Below are positions 6,928-7,253 of a DNA stretch of 7,253 nucleotides, in pieces. The stretch comes from Methanobrevibacter sp. (GTDB lineage: Archaea > Methanobacteriota > Methanobacteria > Methanobacteriales > Methanobacteriaceae). A program made the position numbers and the translations under genes. The DNA lies in contig JAGCLR010000105.1 in NCBI GenBank assembly GCA_017646885.1, positions 1 to 7,253 of the forward strand, given 5' to 3'. Below the pieces are notes generated by a model. It was not told where the DNA came from. It made no database searches and saw only the letters and a program-made list of their open reading frames with translations. Position 1 is the stretch's first letter, and every line of letters begins with the position of its first letter.

Positions 6928-7215
6928 AACAAAAAATTTAATATGAATAAGCTATAATAATAAAAAATATAGGCAAAATATTATTAAAAAAATTAGATTT
7001 TGATGAAAAAAGAATTTGAAAAATTAAAATAGGATCAATATTTTCATTAATCAAAAATTGCACGAATCAAAAAATCAAAACTAAAAAATGTTTAAAAATT
7101 AGATTAATTTTAAGAAAATATTAAAAATTATTTAAAAATCATATATGAATATTAAATAATGTTTAGAAAAATCAAATAATAATTTTTTTAATAGAAAAGA
7201 AAAGTGAAAATTATT
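6928..7215. other. AT-rich spacer without recognisable features
   Basis: This stretch is almost entirely A/T, with frequent stops in all frames. It holds only low-complexity motifs such as repeated AATCAAAAA. I see no gene, RNA structure or repeat family that I can support. Confidence 0.6.
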
Positions 7216-7219
7216 ATGA

Positions 7220-7248
7220 TCGGCGCCAGTAGGAAAACAAAGTGCCGA
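7220..7248. ncRNA. GC-rich stem-loop at the window edge, possible part of an RNA or mobile-element end
   Basis: TCGGCGC (7220-7226) pairs with GTGCCGA (7242-7248), 7 bp with one wobble, around a 15-base A-rich loop. The segment 7219-7250 breaks abruptly from several hundred bases of A/T-only DNA. It is the only GC-rich patch near the right edge and may be the start of a structured RNA, an element end or a gene that continues outside. An ATG at 7216 opens a frame (MIGASRKTKCRL) to the edge but has no clear ribosome binding site. Confidence 0.3.
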
Positions 7249-7253
7249 CTAAA

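Noticed and set aside
7216..7253. Start of a plus-strand gene (MIGASRKTKCRL)
   Set aside because: There is no clear Shine-Dalgarno, the codons are atypical of the window, and the segment is dominated by a stem-loop. Too short to decide at the edge.

Overview
The window looks like chromosomal DNA of a low-GC methanogenic archaeon of the order Methanobacteriales, most probably Methanobrevibacter or a close relative. This rests on the very AT-rich intergenic DNA, GGAGG-type ribosome binding sites, AT-rich TATA-like elements at archaeal distances from start codons, a bacterial-type hexameric glutamate dehydrogenase of the kind found in gut methanogens, and a giant Leu/Asp/Ser-rich repeat protein with an N-terminal SAP domain. 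No RNA marker or archaeon-only gene is present, so the genus is an inference.

Layout: (1) 1-50, an intrinsic-type terminator for the minus-strand giant gene. (2) 109-4188, minus strand, a 1359-residue protein: SAP domain (about residues 37-68), acidic linker, three beta-rich repeats of about 73 residues (145-369), then seven tandem repeats of about 122 residues (423-1359). The fourth repeat is interrupted by an unrelated 72-residue insert. No signal peptide or membrane segment is visible. (3) 4189-4544, a divergent AT-only promoter region. (4) 4545-4985, plus strand, a MarR-type winged-helix regulator. (5) 5041-5099, a strong hairpin plus U-tract terminator that overlaps the end of gdhA. (6) 5084-6418, minus strand, gdhA, glutamate dehydrogenase. 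(7) 6419-7253, an 835-base region with no convincing gene. It holds the gdhA promoter with a 12-bp inverted/direct repeat, iterated AACTA motifs, three short hairpin structures that stand out from the AT background, and a short stretch resembling one module of the giant repeat gene.

How the genes relate: gdhA is a monocistronic ammonia-assimilation gene with its own promoter and terminator. The MarR regulator and the giant repeat gene are divergent and share one 356-base control region, so the regulator may control itself and the giant gene. That is inference from arrangement only. The least explained item is the SAP/beta-repeat/122-residue-repeat protein, whose function I cannot name.
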